From: Clostridia bacterium
Lineage (GTDB): Bacteria; Bacillota; Clostridia; Christensenellales; Aristaeellaceae
Assembly (NCBI GenBank): GCA_017543905.1
Contig: JAFYFC010000020.1
Location: 18,808 to 82,807 of the forward strand
Direction of reading: 5' to 3'
DNA length: 64,000 nt
Both the position numbers and the translations under genes were made by a program. Of this stretch, positions 33,848 through 43,202 are shown one piece after another (the stretch's first letter is position 1; each line of letters starts with the position of its first letter). The notes below the pieces were generated by a model, which searched no databases, was not told the origin of the DNA, and saw only the letters and a list, made by a program, of their open reading frames with translations.

Positions 33848-34792
33848 ATGACGGCTGTATCGAAAAGCCCGATCCGCTTCAAGAAGGCATCACTGCTCAC
33901 CCGTATACGCAAGCATGCCTGGCTGTATCTGTTAGGTTTGCCCGGCATGGCGATACTCGCGATCTTCAACTATCTGCCGATGGGCAGTCTGATAATGGCC
34001 TTCGAGGACTACAACCCGTTTATCGGACTCATACACAGCCCTTTCGCGGGGCTCAAGCACTTTGCGAGGCTGTTTAACGACGACAAGTTCTACCTGATGC
34101 TGTGGAACACGCTGAAGATAAGCTTTCTGTCGCTGATCACCTTCCCCGCGCCCATAATACTGGCGCTGCTGCTTAACGAGGTGCGTTCGAACGCCTACAA
34201 AAAGGCGATTCAAACCTCGGTATATCTGCCGCACTTCCTGTCCTGGACGATAGTGGTGTCGCTGACGTTCTTCCTTCTCTCCAGCGAGCAGGTTCTCATC
34301 AACAAGATAATCGTTTCAAGCGGCGGCGAAGCCAGACAGTTCCTGTTCGACAAGAGCATAATCTACTATATAATCGTCATCCAGTCCGTGTGGAAGGGCA
34401 TAGGCTGGGGCTCCATAGTATATCTGGCGGCGATCGCGGGCATAGACATGGGTCTGTACGAGGCGGCCAAAATTGACGGAGCGAACAAGTTCCAGTCGAT
34501 AATACACATAACTCTGCCCTGCATACTCCCCACCGTGGCGGTAATGCTGATACTCAAGATGGGCTCGATCATATCCGTCGATTTCGAGCAGGTGCTGCTT
34601 ATGACGAACGCGCTGGTAAAGGAAAAGTTAGAGGTATTCGAGGTTTATATTTACCAAAACGGCGTTAAAAGCGGCTCCACCCAGTTCAGCTACACCACCG
34701 CGATCGGCATGTTCAAGTCTGTGGTCAGCACGATACTGGTCATCACCACGAACAAAATCGTATCCTCAAACGGCATGAGGGGCATACTGTAA
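33848..34792 (+). CDS. sugar ABC importer permease (CUT1, LplB-like)
   Basis: Integral membrane subunit of a binding-protein-dependent oligosaccharide importer, six helices, 314 residues. The cytoplasmic EAA loop that docks the ATPase is YEAAKIDGANKFQSI with HITLP following. The start is ATG 33848, eight bases after AAAGGGG; an ATG at 33827 lies before that ribosome site. The second permease starts 12 bases downstream and the binding protein follows; no ATPase gene is present, so a shared MsmX/MsmK-type ATPase encoded elsewhere is expected. Divergent from the LacI/glycosidase operon. Confidence 0.93.
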   Translation: MTAVSKSPIRFKKASLLTRIRKHAWLYLLGLPGMAILAIFNYLPMGSLIMAFEDYNPFIGLIHSPFAGLKHFARLFNDDKFYLMLWNTLKISFLSLITFPAPIILALLLNEVRSNAYKKAIQTSVYLPHFLSWTIVVSLTFFLLSSEQVLINKIIVSSGGEARQFLFDKSIIYYIIVIQSVWKGIGWGSIVYLAAIAGIDMGLYEAAKIDGANKFQSIIHITLPCILPTVAVMLILKMGSIISVDFEQVLLMTNALVKEKLEVFEVYIYQNGVKSGSTQFSYTTAIGMFKSVVSTILVITTNKIVSSNGMRGIL

Positions 34793-34804
34793 GGAGGGCT
34801 TGAA

Positions 34805-35716
34805 ATGACGCAGAAGCTTGAAACGGGCAAACTCGGCGGCGGCTTGGGCATGAAAGCCCACGAAACGATCTATCAGCTCTTCATAGGCCTGCTGCTGGCG
34901 ATCATTGCATCAACGATGATACTGCCGTTTTTGTACGTTATAATCATTTCCTTCACCGACTCCTCCGTTTACGTGAGCGGCACGTTCTACCTGTGGCCGC
35001 AGAAATGGTCCACGGAGGCCTACCGCCTGATACTGCGCGGCAGCGGCTTTCTGAACGCGCTGAAGGCGAGCGTATTCATTACCTTCGTGGGCACGCCGAT
35101 AAACGTGTGCGCGAACGCAGGGCTCGCTTACATGCTTTCAAAGGACGATCTGGTAGGCAGGAGCCTTATAAACAAACTGGTCATGTTCACTATGCTCTTC
35201 GGCGCGGGCATGATACCGAACTTCATAAATATCCGCAACCTGGGCCTTATAAACAACTGGTTCGCGAACATACTCCCCTCCGCGTGCGGCGCGTGGACGG
35301 TAATGGTAATGAAGAGCTTTTTCAGCGAGCTGCCCAAGGACATCGAGGAGGCGGCGGAAATAGACGGCTGCAGCACGCTCAGGATGTTCTTCCAGATAGT
35401 GCTGCCGCTCTCGCTGGCGATGCTGGCTACGTTCACGCTGTTCGCGTTCGTATCTTACTGGAACTGCTACTTCTCCGCCATACTGTATCTGACGGACACC
35501 ACCAAAATGCCGCTGCAGGTCTATCTGCAGAAAATCGTACTTTCGACCGACATTTCGGAGGTCGTCGACATACAGGACGATCTCAGAAACAAGGTGCCGC
35601 AGGAGATCATGCGCATGGCGAGCCTCGTCGTGGTCGTGTTCCCGATACTGTGCATATACCCCTTCATGCAGAAATACTTCGCGAAGGGCGTCATGGTCGG
35701 CGCGGTCAAGGGCTAA
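34805..35716 (+). CDS. sugar ABC importer permease (CUT1, LplC/YtcP-like)
   Basis: Partner permease of 303 residues with six helices. The EAA loop reads EEAAEIDGCSTLRMFF with QIVLP after it. AAGGAGGGC precedes the ATG. It is the second gene of the importer operon; 67 bases with a small hairpin separate it from the binding protein. The LplB/LplC-type pairing is typical of importers for complex plant or host oligosaccharides in Clostridia and Paenibacillus. Confidence 0.93.
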   Translation: MTQKLETGKLGGGLGMKAHETIYQLFIGLLLAIIASTMILPFLYVIIISFTDSSVYVSGTFYLWPQKWSTEAYRLILRGSGFLNALKASVFITFVGTPINVCANAGLAYMLSKDDLVGRSLINKLVMFTMLFGAGMIPNFINIRNLGLINNWFANILPSACGAWTVMVMKSFFSELPKDIEEAAEIDGCSTLRMFFQIVLPLSLAMLATFTLFAFVSYWNCYFSAILYLTDTTKMPLQVYLQKIVLSTDISEVVDIQDDLRNKVPQEIMRMASLVVVVFPILCIYPFMQKYFAKGVMVGAVKG

Positions 35717-35731
35717 GGCGCCTATGTCAGG

Positions 35732-35757
35732 ATTACACGCTCTCGGGCGTTTGTAAT
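35732..35757 (+). other. intercistronic hairpin before the binding-protein gene
   Basis: ATTACACGC (35732-35740) can pair with GCG-TT-TGTAAT (35747-35757) with a two-base bulge, followed by an AT-rich stretch. It may protect or separate the binding-protein mRNA, giving more of it than of the permeases. Weak as a terminator. Confidence 0.35.
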
Positions 35758-35783
35758 TATATTATTTCAGGAGGTAAACTCGA

Positions 35784-37346
35784 ATGAAGAAAACCTTGTC
35801 TCTTATCCTCGTGCTGATGCTCGCCCTTTCGGCGGTATGCGTACTTGGATATGCCGAGGAAGACAGAATGACCATTACCGTAATGGGCATTGACTGGGGC
35901 TACGGTCCTTCCGCCAACAGCTCAATGGAGCAGTACTGGGAAGACATGTTCGATGTCAACCTTGACATCCAGTGGGTCAACTACAACGATTACAACGAAA
36001 AAGCCAACGCTCTGATAGTGGCCGGCGAGCAGCCCGACGTTCTGCAGATCAACAAGACCGACGGCGCTTACTACTATCCGATCTTCACTCAGGCCATCGA
36101 AAACGGCCAGTTCCTCGATCTGACCCCCTATCTGTACGAGGGCGGCCTCATCGAAGGCAACGCGGTCATGAAGGGCTGGCCGCAGGCGATGTGGGATCAG
36201 TCCACCTACAAGGGCGGCATCTATATCCTGCCCCGCAGCAAGGCTGAAATTGCCCAGCAGAGCGGCATCACTGTTCGCCGTGACCTCATGAAGAAGTACG
36301 GCTTCGAGGATGAGCCCACCACGATGGAAGAGCTCAAGACCTGGCTGATCGACCTCTCCAACGCTGCCACCGAAGGCGAAGGCTACAAGATCTACGCGCT
36401 CGACTTCTACGGCAAATTCATGAACAACGCCCGTTCCACCGCTTTCGCGGTAGCCTTCACCGGCCAGATGGACTGGGGCTATGACGAAGAAGGCAATTAC
36501 GAGTATATCTGCTTCGATCCCAACTACATCAACTTCCTCGACTGGATGAAGGACCTGTATGACGCCGGCGTCATCGATCCCGAATTCGCGCTCTCCAACA
36601 GCGAGACCTCCAAGTGGAAGGGCGGCCGCTCCGTGGCTTACCTGACCGCGTGGTACAACTGGAACCAGTCCGCGGACCGTGTGACCAACCGCATTTTCGA
36701 CTCCGTGTGCCCCGACGATTACGAGGCGTGGTGCATACTCCCCGTGACCGGCGACAACGGCATCGTCATCGCAGCCAACTCCTCTGATATCGACTCCTGC
36801 ATCGCTATCTCCTCCTCCGTCAGCGAAGAGAAGCTCCAGAAGATATTCCAGGTATTCTGCGCGACCGAGGAAGAGTATCCCGGATACGACAGCATCCTCG
36901 CTTACGGCGTTGAAGGCCTGCACTACTATCTCGACGAGAACGGCACCCGCCAGAAGACCGACGAGATGAAGGCTGAAAACACCGCCGGTTACGTCGGCGC
37001 GTGGAACCAGATCTTCATGAAGGTCGACGCGGATCAGGTCGCTTCCAAGTTCATGCGTGCCGGCGCGAGCCGCGCAAGCGACGAAGCCATCGAAAGAGCC
37101 TACGCGATCAAGGACGTGCTGGCCAACTACCTGAACGAGACCGGTCTCGGCTTCTCCAACCAGAACCTGTTCAGCACCACCTACAACGAGTCCTGGGCAA
37201 CCCTGACCAGTGACGTTGACTCCATGGCGACTGAATACGTAATGGGCAAGATCAGCGCTGACGAGTGGAACGCGTTCGTAAAGGGCATCGTAGAGTCTGA
37301 CGTGTATCAGGCAATCCTCACCGAGTACGCAGCCTCCGCTGAATAA
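35784..37346 (+). CDS. extracellular solute-binding protein of a CUT1 importer
   Basis: A 520-residue secreted sugar-binding protein of the LipO/YtcQ type that pairs with the two permeases upstream. The signal peptide (residues about 1-24) has a likely SPase I site at GYA/EE and no lipobox: the only nearby cysteine is preceded by Val, not Ala/Gly/Ser. Codon use stands out: I find three ATA isoleucine codons against more than twenty ATC, whereas the adjoining permeases use ATA freely; this marks very high expression. Ligand unknown, probably the oligosaccharide processed by the divergent GH29 and GH31 enzymes. AGGAGG stands ten bases before the ATG, and a GC-rich terminator follows. Confidence 0.93.
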   Translation: MKKTLSLILVLMLALSAVCVLGYAEEDRMTITVMGIDWGYGPSANSSMEQYWEDMFDVNLDIQWVNYNDYNEKANALIVAGEQPDVLQINKTDGAYYYPIFTQAIENGQFLDLTPYLYEGGLIEGNAVMKGWPQAMWDQSTYKGGIYILPRSKAEIAQQSGITVRRDLMKKYGFEDEPTTMEELKTWLIDLSNAATEGEGYKIYALDFYGKFMNNARSTAFAVAFTGQMDWGYDEEGNYEYICFDPNYINFLDWMKDLYDAGVIDPEFALSNSETSKWKGGRSVAYLTAWYNWNQSADRVTNRIFDSVCPDDYEAWCILPVTGDNGIVIAANSSDIDSCIAISSSVSEEKLQKIFQVFCATEEEYPGYDSILAYGVEGLHYYLDENGTRQKTDEMKAENTAGYVGAWNQIFMKVDADQVASKFMRAGASRASDEAIERAYAIKDVLANYLNETGLGFSNQNLFSTTYNESWATLTSDVDSMATEYVMGKISADEWNAFVKGIVESDVYQAILTEYAASAE

Positions 37347-37365
37347 GCAAACAAACCAAAACGCA

Positions 37366-37397
37366 CGCGGGACGGCATCGCCGCCCCGCGTTTTATT
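37366..37397 (+). terminator. intrinsic terminator after the binding protein
   Basis: CGCGGGACGGC (37366-37376) and GCCGCCCCGCG (37380-37390) pair with one mismatch around a 3-base loop, followed by TTTTATT. The other side is also T-rich on the minus strand, so it may stop leftward transcripts too. Confidence 0.85.
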
Positions 37398-37472
37398 GTA
37401 CACGATCAGACGTTTTAGAATAGCTGTTTTTCAGATAAAGCGGATATTATTCTCCGGACTTGTCAGATGCCG

Positions 37473-37964
37473 TCAGCGATACCTGTCCAGCAGCTTTTGA
37501 CAGTCTCCGCGGAAACGGTAGCTGTTGCCGCTTTTGTTTTCTCCTATTATTTCGAGGCCCAGGTGCTTAAGTATCGCCTGAGATTTTTGGTTTGGCTTTT
37601 GGGAATATGCTTCCACAAAGCGGATGTGCGCGGGCACGATAACGGCAAGATATTCGTACAGCTTTCTGAACAGCCCGCTTCCCCAGTAGCTGGGCTCGAA
37701 CTGTATTTCCTCCATCATAAACGTGTCTGTGTTTATGTAATACTGAAAATAGCCTGCGAGCGCGTCTGCGTCTTTGATCAGTATGATTTGTCTTTCCGGT
37801 TTGTCAAGCGCCGGATAAACCGCGCTTTTCCACATGCTGAAGTCTTCCTCGTATGTATTGCCCGTAGGCGAGATCCCGCGCATGTTTCCGGCAAGCAGAC
37901 GAAACAGGACAGGAAGGATGGTCTCCCTGTCCGCCTTATCCATAAGCTCGAATCGGCAGTTCAT
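37473..37964 (-). CDS. GNAT-family N-acetyltransferase
   Basis: A 163-residue acetyl-CoA-dependent transferase. The acetyl-CoA loop region is FEPSYWGSGLFRKLYEYL (near residue 96), followed by strand 5 and the C-terminal block SQKPNQKSQAILKHLGLEII, a standard GNAT ending. Substrate unknown; it could be an amine, a ribosomal protein or an antibiotic. AAGGAG lies 11 bases before the ATG. It sits 49 bases after the last gene of the leftward transport cluster and may be read through from it. Confidence 0.82.
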   Translation of the reverse strand: MNCRFELMDKADRETILPVLFRLLAGNMRGISPTGNTYEEDFSMWKSAVYPALDKPERQIILIKDADALAGYFQYYINTDTFMMEEIQFEPSYWGSGLFRKLYEYLAVIVPAHIRFVEAYSQKPNQKSQAILKHLGLEIIGENKSGNSYRFRGDCQKLLDRYR

Positions 37965-38013
37965 AGCAAATGCGTCTCCTTTTCAGTTGAGAATACCGTT
38001 TACGGCCAGACCG

Positions 38014-39027
38014 CTACCCTACAATGCCGCTGCGCTCGACTCCCTGCACGAAGCGTTTTTGTATGAGCAGGTAGAATATGATAAGCGGTATCAGCACGAA
38101 CAGCGCGCAGGTTTTCATAACGGAGTTCTGATACAGTATGTTGGTGGTTATGAACGTATAGTCGCCGGGAACCTTCGAGCTAATAGAGTTCAGCGCCTCC
38201 TGCATCGAGGCGGTGCGCTTTATGTACATGAACATAAGGCTATTTGAATTGTTCGGATCGAACCACGACAAAAACGAGGTGTCGTTCCAGTTCCATACGA
38301 ACGAGAGCGTGCCCACCGTTATGAGACCCGGGCCCGCGCAAGGCAGCACTATGCTCAAAAACGTACGCACGAAGCCCGCGCCGTCAACGTACGCCGCCTG
38401 CTCAAGCTCCCGCGGAAGTCCCCTGAAGGTCTGCCTGAATATGTAGATGTACAGTCCGCTTTTGAGCCCCATGCCGAGCGCGGAGAGTATGTATATTACG
38501 GCAGGCTGATTAAGCATATTCAGCCCGCTGCCGCTGTTGAACAGCGGTATAATGCCGAAGAGCGTGAAGTTTCTGAAATACAGGTACTGCGGCAGCATTA
38601 TGACCTGCGAGGGCACGATGATCGTCATGATCACGCACGCGAACAGCAGCCCCTGTCCCTTGAACTTGAGCCGCGCGAACGAGTAGCCCGCAAGTATAGT
38701 GCAGATCAGCTGCAGCAGCATTATGATCAGCGTATACAGTATGGTCGACGGCAGCGTTTTGCCGAAGTTCAGGATAAGGTACGAAACGTGGATATTCTGA
38801 AAGCTTATGCGCAGCGGTATCCATATGGAGGCGCTCAGACCCAGATCCTTCGGGTGAGTGAACGCCACGACTATATTCGAGAGTATCGGCGCAAGTATCA
38901 GATACGACAGGCAGATAAGCAAAAGATACCTGAGCGCAGATACGATAACACCCTTTGCGCGTTTTTTGACGAGCGCCTCGGAGGGGCGTTTTCTTGCCGT
39001 GAGCCTTACGCCTTCAAGCTTAGTCAT
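38014..39027 (-). CDS. sugar ABC importer permease (MalG/AraQ-like), pair B
   Basis: Six-helix CUT1 permease, 337 residues with a longer basic N-terminal tail. EAA loop: EQAAYVDGAGFVRTFL then SIVLP. Its ATG lies eight bases before the upstream permease stop and has no clear ribosome site of its own, so translation depends on coupling. It forms pair B with 39020-40090. It is the last transport gene of the large leftward cluster. Confidence 0.92.
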   Translation of the reverse strand: MTKLEGVRLTARKRPSEALVKKRAKGVIVSALRYLLLICLSYLILAPILSNIVVAFTHPKDLGLSASIWIPLRISFQNIHVSYLILNFGKTLPSTILYTLIIMLLQLICTILAGYSFARLKFKGQGLLFACVIMTIIVPSQVIMLPQYLYFRNFTLFGIIPLFNSGSGLNMLNQPAVIYILSALGMGLKSGLYIYIFRQTFRGLPRELEQAAYVDGAGFVRTFLSIVLPCAGPGLITVGTLSFVWNWNDTSFLSWFDPNNSNSLMFMYIKRTASMQEALNSISSKVPGDYTFITTNILYQNSVMKTCALFVLIPLIIFYLLIQKRFVQGVERSGIVG

Positions 39028-40090
39028 AATAGAACACCGCCTTTCTGAGCGGGATGATGAACATGCAGATGACAGCCAGCACCGTCAGCAGGAAAAACGT
39101 GCTCATCGCGGCGCTCCTGCCGTACTGACCCTGCGTGAACGCGACGGTTTTGAAGGTGCTTGCAAGATCGCTGCGCAAGAACAAATCGCTTATCGTGTAC
39201 AGCGTACAGGTGAGCACCATCGGCGACACCATGACGACCGTGACCTTCCAGAACGTCTCGTAGCCCGTCGCGCCTTCGATCTTGGCCACCTCGTACAGCT
39301 GCGGCGGAATGCCCTGCAGCGCGGCAAGGAATATAAGTATCTGTATTCCGCTTAACGAGATCACCTCGAATATGTCGTTTACTGCGTTCGCAAGCCAACC
39401 GACCACGTTCGTGCCCACGCCGAAGGAGAACAGCAGCCGCGAGATGATCGCCGCGCCGTACACGTTTTCCTCCTGCGACTGCGCCATAAGCAGACCCGCC
39501 GTATTCGACACGCGCTCGACCATTAGCCCCGTAGCCATAACGATGGGTATAAAGAATATCGCGCGCGCGACGCTGCGGCCGAAAAACTTGCCGTTTAAGA
39601 GTATGGCGCACAGCAGCGAGAACACTATTATCAATACCGTATACAGCACGACTCTCAGTACCGTCTCGAAAAGCTCGCGCACGTATGTCGCGTTTTCAGT
39701 GAGTATGTATTTGAAATTGCCAAAGCCTAAGGGCTCCTCGGACAGGCCGCCGGATGGGAGTATTTTGACCGTCTCGAAGCTGAAGCGCACCTCCTGCAGC
39801 ATAGGTATCAGGAAAAACAGCATAAAGCCGAGCAGCCACGGCAGCAGCAGTATGAACCCCCACATGCCCATCTTCTTCGAAAACGACATGCGCCCGTATA
39901 GATTTCTGAACGCGAGTATGATGCCCGCAAGCAGCAATACCCCTACCAGCACGCCCAGCATCCAGCTGCTGCTTCCCAGCGGGTAGGTGTTTTTCGCGCG
40001 GCATACTATTGCAAATACAAGCCCTGCCGCGCCTGCGGCCAGCAGCGCGAGGCCGACGATCATATCGATTTTAAGCTTTTTGCGTTCCAT
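39020..40090 (-). CDS. sugar ABC importer permease (MalF-like) with extra N-terminal helices, pair B
   Basis: A 356-residue permease. Two additional hydrophobic segments precede the normal six (residues about 8-65), as in MalF-type subunits. The EAA loop is altered: YEVAKIEGATGYETFW, with Val for Ala and Glu for Asp, which could weaken or change ATPase docking. The ATG shares a base with the DUF5696 stop (TGATG), and GGAGG stands eight bases upstream. Pair B partner of the 38014 gene. Confidence 0.9.
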   Translation of the reverse strand: MERKKLKIDMIVGLALLAAGAAGLVFAIVCRAKNTYPLGSSSWMLGVLVGVLLLAGIILAFRNLYGRMSFSKKMGMWGFILLLPWLLGFMLFFLIPMLQEVRFSFETVKILPSGGLSEEPLGFGNFKYILTENATYVRELFETVLRVVLYTVLIIVFSLLCAILLNGKFFGRSVARAIFFIPIVMATGLMVERVSNTAGLLMAQSQEENVYGAAIISRLLFSFGVGTNVVGWLANAVNDIFEVISLSGIQILIFLAALQGIPPQLYEVAKIEGATGYETFWKVTVVMVSPMVLTCTLYTISDLFLRSDLASTFKTVAFTQGQYGRSAAMSTFFLLTVLAVICMFIIPLRKAVFYYD

Positions 40091-42543
40091 CAGTCTGCCT
40101 CCACAATCAGATAACCGCGGGCGGGCACCGTATAGCCGTCCGCCGCAGTGTCGCTTGCAAGATAGTTCACATACACCGTGACGCCGTTATCGTATTCGAC
40201 GCGTCTAAGACCCTTCGCGGGTATCGAGTGGCTTACGGTGCGCGCGTCCTTTACCAGCTGCCAAAACGCGTTATACTCCGCATACGCGTATTCGATTTCG
40301 TCCAGCCACTGCTTATACTGCGTCATGAAGTAGTTTTGCGTTTCCATGTCCTCCGTGTGCATGAACACGGTTTCGTCCGCATATGTAAGCGCGAAACGCG
40401 GCGCGCTTTTGCTCTCTATGGCATAGTTCATTTCACGCCACACGCCCGTATACGCGCTTTCGTTCCACGCGCCCGCCGAGCACACGCAGGAGCCCTCGAG
40501 CACCAGCTGTATAAACGGTATCGACTCGTCCTCGACCTTGAAGCCGTTGTCGCTGTCCGGCAGACCGTAAACCGCTTCAGCGTTGAGCAGCGCGTAATCG
40601 CTGGGCGCGTTCATATAAACGTCGCGTCCCTCAGATATCGTGTTTATCGCGGAAACCACCGAAGGCTGCGCGTTGTGCCGGTTGATGTTCGCCTTGTTCC
40701 GGTAATCGCCGATAAGCACGCAGCCTATATCGTCCAGCGCAAGACCGCTTATACCGAGCTTTGCCTTATCGAGCCGCTTGGCGATTTCAGACGAATACTC
40801 CTGCACGTACGCCGGAGAGATATAGAAGCTGTCCACGTATTCGCGTTCGCGGGAAAGTATCGGCTCTGCGTATCTCTGCACGTTCGCGGTGAAGTTGTCC
40901 TGCCTGCGCGCCGCGTCGGAGTTCTTGCTGAAGCCGGAGGTAGAGTACACCTTTTCGAGGTTTGTCACCATATACGTGCCTCCCCCCGCTTCGACCGCCG
41001 CCTGTGTGAGCGCAGCGAGGCTCTTTTTGCTGCCCGCGGAGCTTTCCAAAGACAAATCCGTAAGCTCCTCGTGCTTTATGCCGCCCTCCCAGTAGCCCTT
41101 GAGCAGCAGCCGCGGGTTTTTGACCCCGGTGTTTCGCAGCGCGGAAAGGATTTCCTTCGCCTGATCGAGCGTGGTCGCGACGGCGGTGGATTCGTACGGA
41201 ATTCCCGCGAAGAATTTGGTCTGCCTGACCGCGCCTATAATGTCGGCGAACAGCGGCGCGTCCTCAGGCATTTCCCGCTCGCGCAGGCGCCCTGCGTTTA
41301 TAAGATACTCGCGGTATGCGTGAGCCATCGAAGTGTAAGTCGCTTCTTCGCACGTAAGGAACTTGTAACGGATAACTATATCGTCCGTGAATATATCGTC
41401 CGGATAGCGCGGAGAACGTCCGGATGCTGTGCCAATAACCGACACGAGCTCTATGTCTCTGAGCGTGAAATAAGAGTATACGCGGTTGAACTCGTCGCTG
41501 CGCCCCGATATGTCGGCAGTTATGCTGGCAAGCTCCGCGCCGTTTTCGATGATCGCCAATATCGCGCTGTTTTCCGTTTTAATGCCGTACACCGGCAGGC
41601 GTATGGGATCGGACGGCGCGGAATAGGTATCCACGTTCATAAGCGCGTCGCTGCCGTACACGCGGTCGGCGTACGAGAGCGCCATGGTTTTGCCATTGTT
41701 CAGGTAAATCAGACTGCCGCTGCCGTCCGGCACGAATATGTAGCCCGAATGCTCCGTATCCGCAGACAGAAAATACGGCAGCACGTCTATACGTGTGACC
41801 GGGTTGCCCTTGGTGTATTCTATGCTGCTGCAGGGCACGCTTGCAAGCAGCTCGCTGCCGTCCAGCGTCACCCTGAGCGTCAGGGTTATGCTGGGGTTTA
41901 TCTTTTCGATCTCATAGCCGTAAGCGGCGTTGTCCTCCGCCAGATCTTCCTTCGTGTACGTGCTTTTGTCGTAGAACAGCGAATACAGGTTGTTCAGCTT
42001 TACCTTGCCTATGTTTCCGTCGTCAGTGCGTACCCACATGCTGTTTTTGTACACCCTGTAAAACTCGCGGAACGCTTTATCGTCCTTTTCCAGCCAGTAC
42101 GGCAAAAGCTTCTCGTAATATTTGTCAAGCGGCACCATCTTGGGCAGATCGTCCACGGATATGGTTTTATCGCCTATCGTATAACGTATCTCCACGCCGT
42201 TTTCTATATACTCGAGCGTATAGTTCGAATAGGCTACGGACATCGAATAGCTGTCCATGGAGTTCGTCGTGCCGACGTCCTCGTTGACTATATAGTATAC
42301 GCGCAGGTCGCTTTTTTGGTTGTTCTTGGTGGTTTTGTTGCCGTTTTTGCCGTTCATTACGTTGGTTTCCCAGCTTTGCCCGCTCGAAATATCCGTAACG
42401 CGCATAGAGAGGTCGTCGGGATTGATATACAGCTGCAGCTGTCCGTTATCCGCCGCCAGCACGTAACCTCCTTCTTCCTCCGCTATTGCGGCGCTCAGCG
42501 CGAGCAGAAAAATCAGGCTAAGTATACACAGTATCCTTTTCAT
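40090..42543 (-). CDS. secreted DUF5696-type protein, possible glycoside hydrolase
   Basis: An 817-residue exported protein. The signal peptide covers about residues 1-21 (SAAIA/EEE) with no lipobox. The first ~380 residues are beta-rich (LQLYINPDDLSMRVTDISSG, GYIFVPDGSGSLIYLNNG); residues about 400-700 resemble a barrel, with conserved-looking acidic segments LLLKGYWEGGI, ISGLALDDIGCVLIGDY and DVYMNAPSDYAL. The final segment, DNGVTVYVNY to VPARGYLIVEAD, is like the closing beta domain of many glycosidases. I match it to DUF5696 from memory of families found beside importers in Paenibacillus and Clostridia. Activity is unproven. GGAGG lies seven bases before the ATG. Confidence 0.72.
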   Translation of the reverse strand: MKRILCILSLIFLLALSAAIAEEEGGYVLAADNGQLQLYINPDDLSMRVTDISSGQSWETNVMNGKNGNKTTKNNQKSDLRVYYIVNEDVGTTNSMDSYSMSVAYSNYTLEYIENGVEIRYTIGDKTISVDDLPKMVPLDKYYEKLLPYWLEKDDKAFREFYRVYKNSMWVRTDDGNIGKVKLNNLYSLFYDKSTYTKEDLAEDNAAYGYEIEKINPSITLTLRVTLDGSELLASVPCSSIEYTKGNPVTRIDVLPYFLSADTEHSGYIFVPDGSGSLIYLNNGKTMALSYADRVYGSDALMNVDTYSAPSDPIRLPVYGIKTENSAILAIIENGAELASITADISGRSDEFNRVYSYFTLRDIELVSVIGTASGRSPRYPDDIFTDDIVIRYKFLTCEEATYTSMAHAYREYLINAGRLREREMPEDAPLFADIIGAVRQTKFFAGIPYESTAVATTLDQAKEILSALRNTGVKNPRLLLKGYWEGGIKHEELTDLSLESSAGSKKSLAALTQAAVEAGGGTYMVTNLEKVYSTSGFSKNSDAARRQDNFTANVQRYAEPILSREREYVDSFYISPAYVQEYSSEIAKRLDKAKLGISGLALDDIGCVLIGDYRNKANINRHNAQPSVVSAINTISEGRDVYMNAPSDYALLNAEAVYGLPDSDNGFKVEDESIPFIQLVLEGSCVCSAGAWNESAYTGVWREMNYAIESKSAPRFALTYADETVFMHTEDMETQNYFMTQYKQWLDEIEYAYAEYNAFWQLVKDARTVSHSIPAKGLRRVEYDNGVTVYVNYLASDTAADGYTVPARGYLIVEAD

Positions 42544-42554
42544 ACGCGCGCCTC

Positions 42555-43202
42555 CTAAAATTTGAGCCTCAGCTCACGCCACACCGTACGCAGGAAATCC
42601 CATACGTCCGCAACCAGCGAGAAGCCCAGCATCAGTATGAACACGATAACGAGTATCGCAAACACCGTAAGCAGCAGCATACCGACGCCCTGAAAGAACG
42701 AATAATCGTGTATCACGACGAGGCCGATAAACAGATACAGCACGAACATGGCGACGCCTATGCCGTTTATCGCGTTTACTATCGCCATTTCGTCAAGCAG
42801 CAGCACGTTCGACAGTATCAGTCCGATTATGCGCAGCACGCAGAACGGAAACAGCGCGTACATCGTTACCATGAATATCTCATGAAACTTGCCTTTGCCG
42901 TTAAGTAAAGTGGTGACAGACCAGTTGCCTGTAACAAACAAGGCGACCGGAAACGCCGTTACCAGCATGAGATACAGCGTCGAAACCTCGTAGCGGTCGT
43001 TGTAGTTTACAAGGAAGCCCTTGTATACATATTCCAGAACATTAAGCAGACAGCTGAGGAACAGCACGAACACGCAAAAGCCCATACTGCCCATATGCTC
43101 GGTTTTCATCTCCTCGAACGCCTTGAACGGATGCCCCAGTATCCTTAAGGGGAATTTGCGGCATGCATGATCGACGTTCGACAATACCGTTTTTAAATTC
43201 AC
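42555..43202 (-). CDS. YIP1-family integral membrane protein
   Basis: A 215-residue protein with about five membrane helices in the YIP1 arrangement: a short soluble N-terminus with an amphipathic HPFKAFEEMK segment, then helices from residue 45 to the end. The start is GTG 43202 with GGAG nine bases upstream; it overlaps the stop of the propeller gene (GTGA). Bacterial YIP1 proteins often occur in binding-protein importer clusters, but no function is established; a scaffold for the membrane complex is one idea. Confidence 0.78.
   Translation of the reverse strand: MNLKTVLSNVDHACRKFPLRILGHPFKAFEEMKTEHMGSMGFCVFVLFLSCLLNVLEYVYKGFLVNYNDRYEVSTLYLMLVTAFPVALFVTGNWSVTTLLNGKGKFHEIFMVTMYALFPFCVLRIIGLILSNVLLLDEMAIVNAINGIGVAMFVLYLFIGLVVIHDYSFFQGVGMLLLTVFAILVIVFILMLGFSLVADVWDFLRTVWRELRLKF

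Noticed and set aside
35922..37403. 493-codon open frame on the minus strand
   Set aside because: Antisense of the codon-biased binding protein 35784-37346; its composition mirrors that bias and it has no ribosome site or motif.
40228..42558. 776-codon open frame on the plus strand
   Set aside because: Lies wholly opposite the DUF5696 gene, whose signal peptide, domains and ribosome site are clear. The antisense product has no recognisable motif; GC-rich third positions explain the missing stops.
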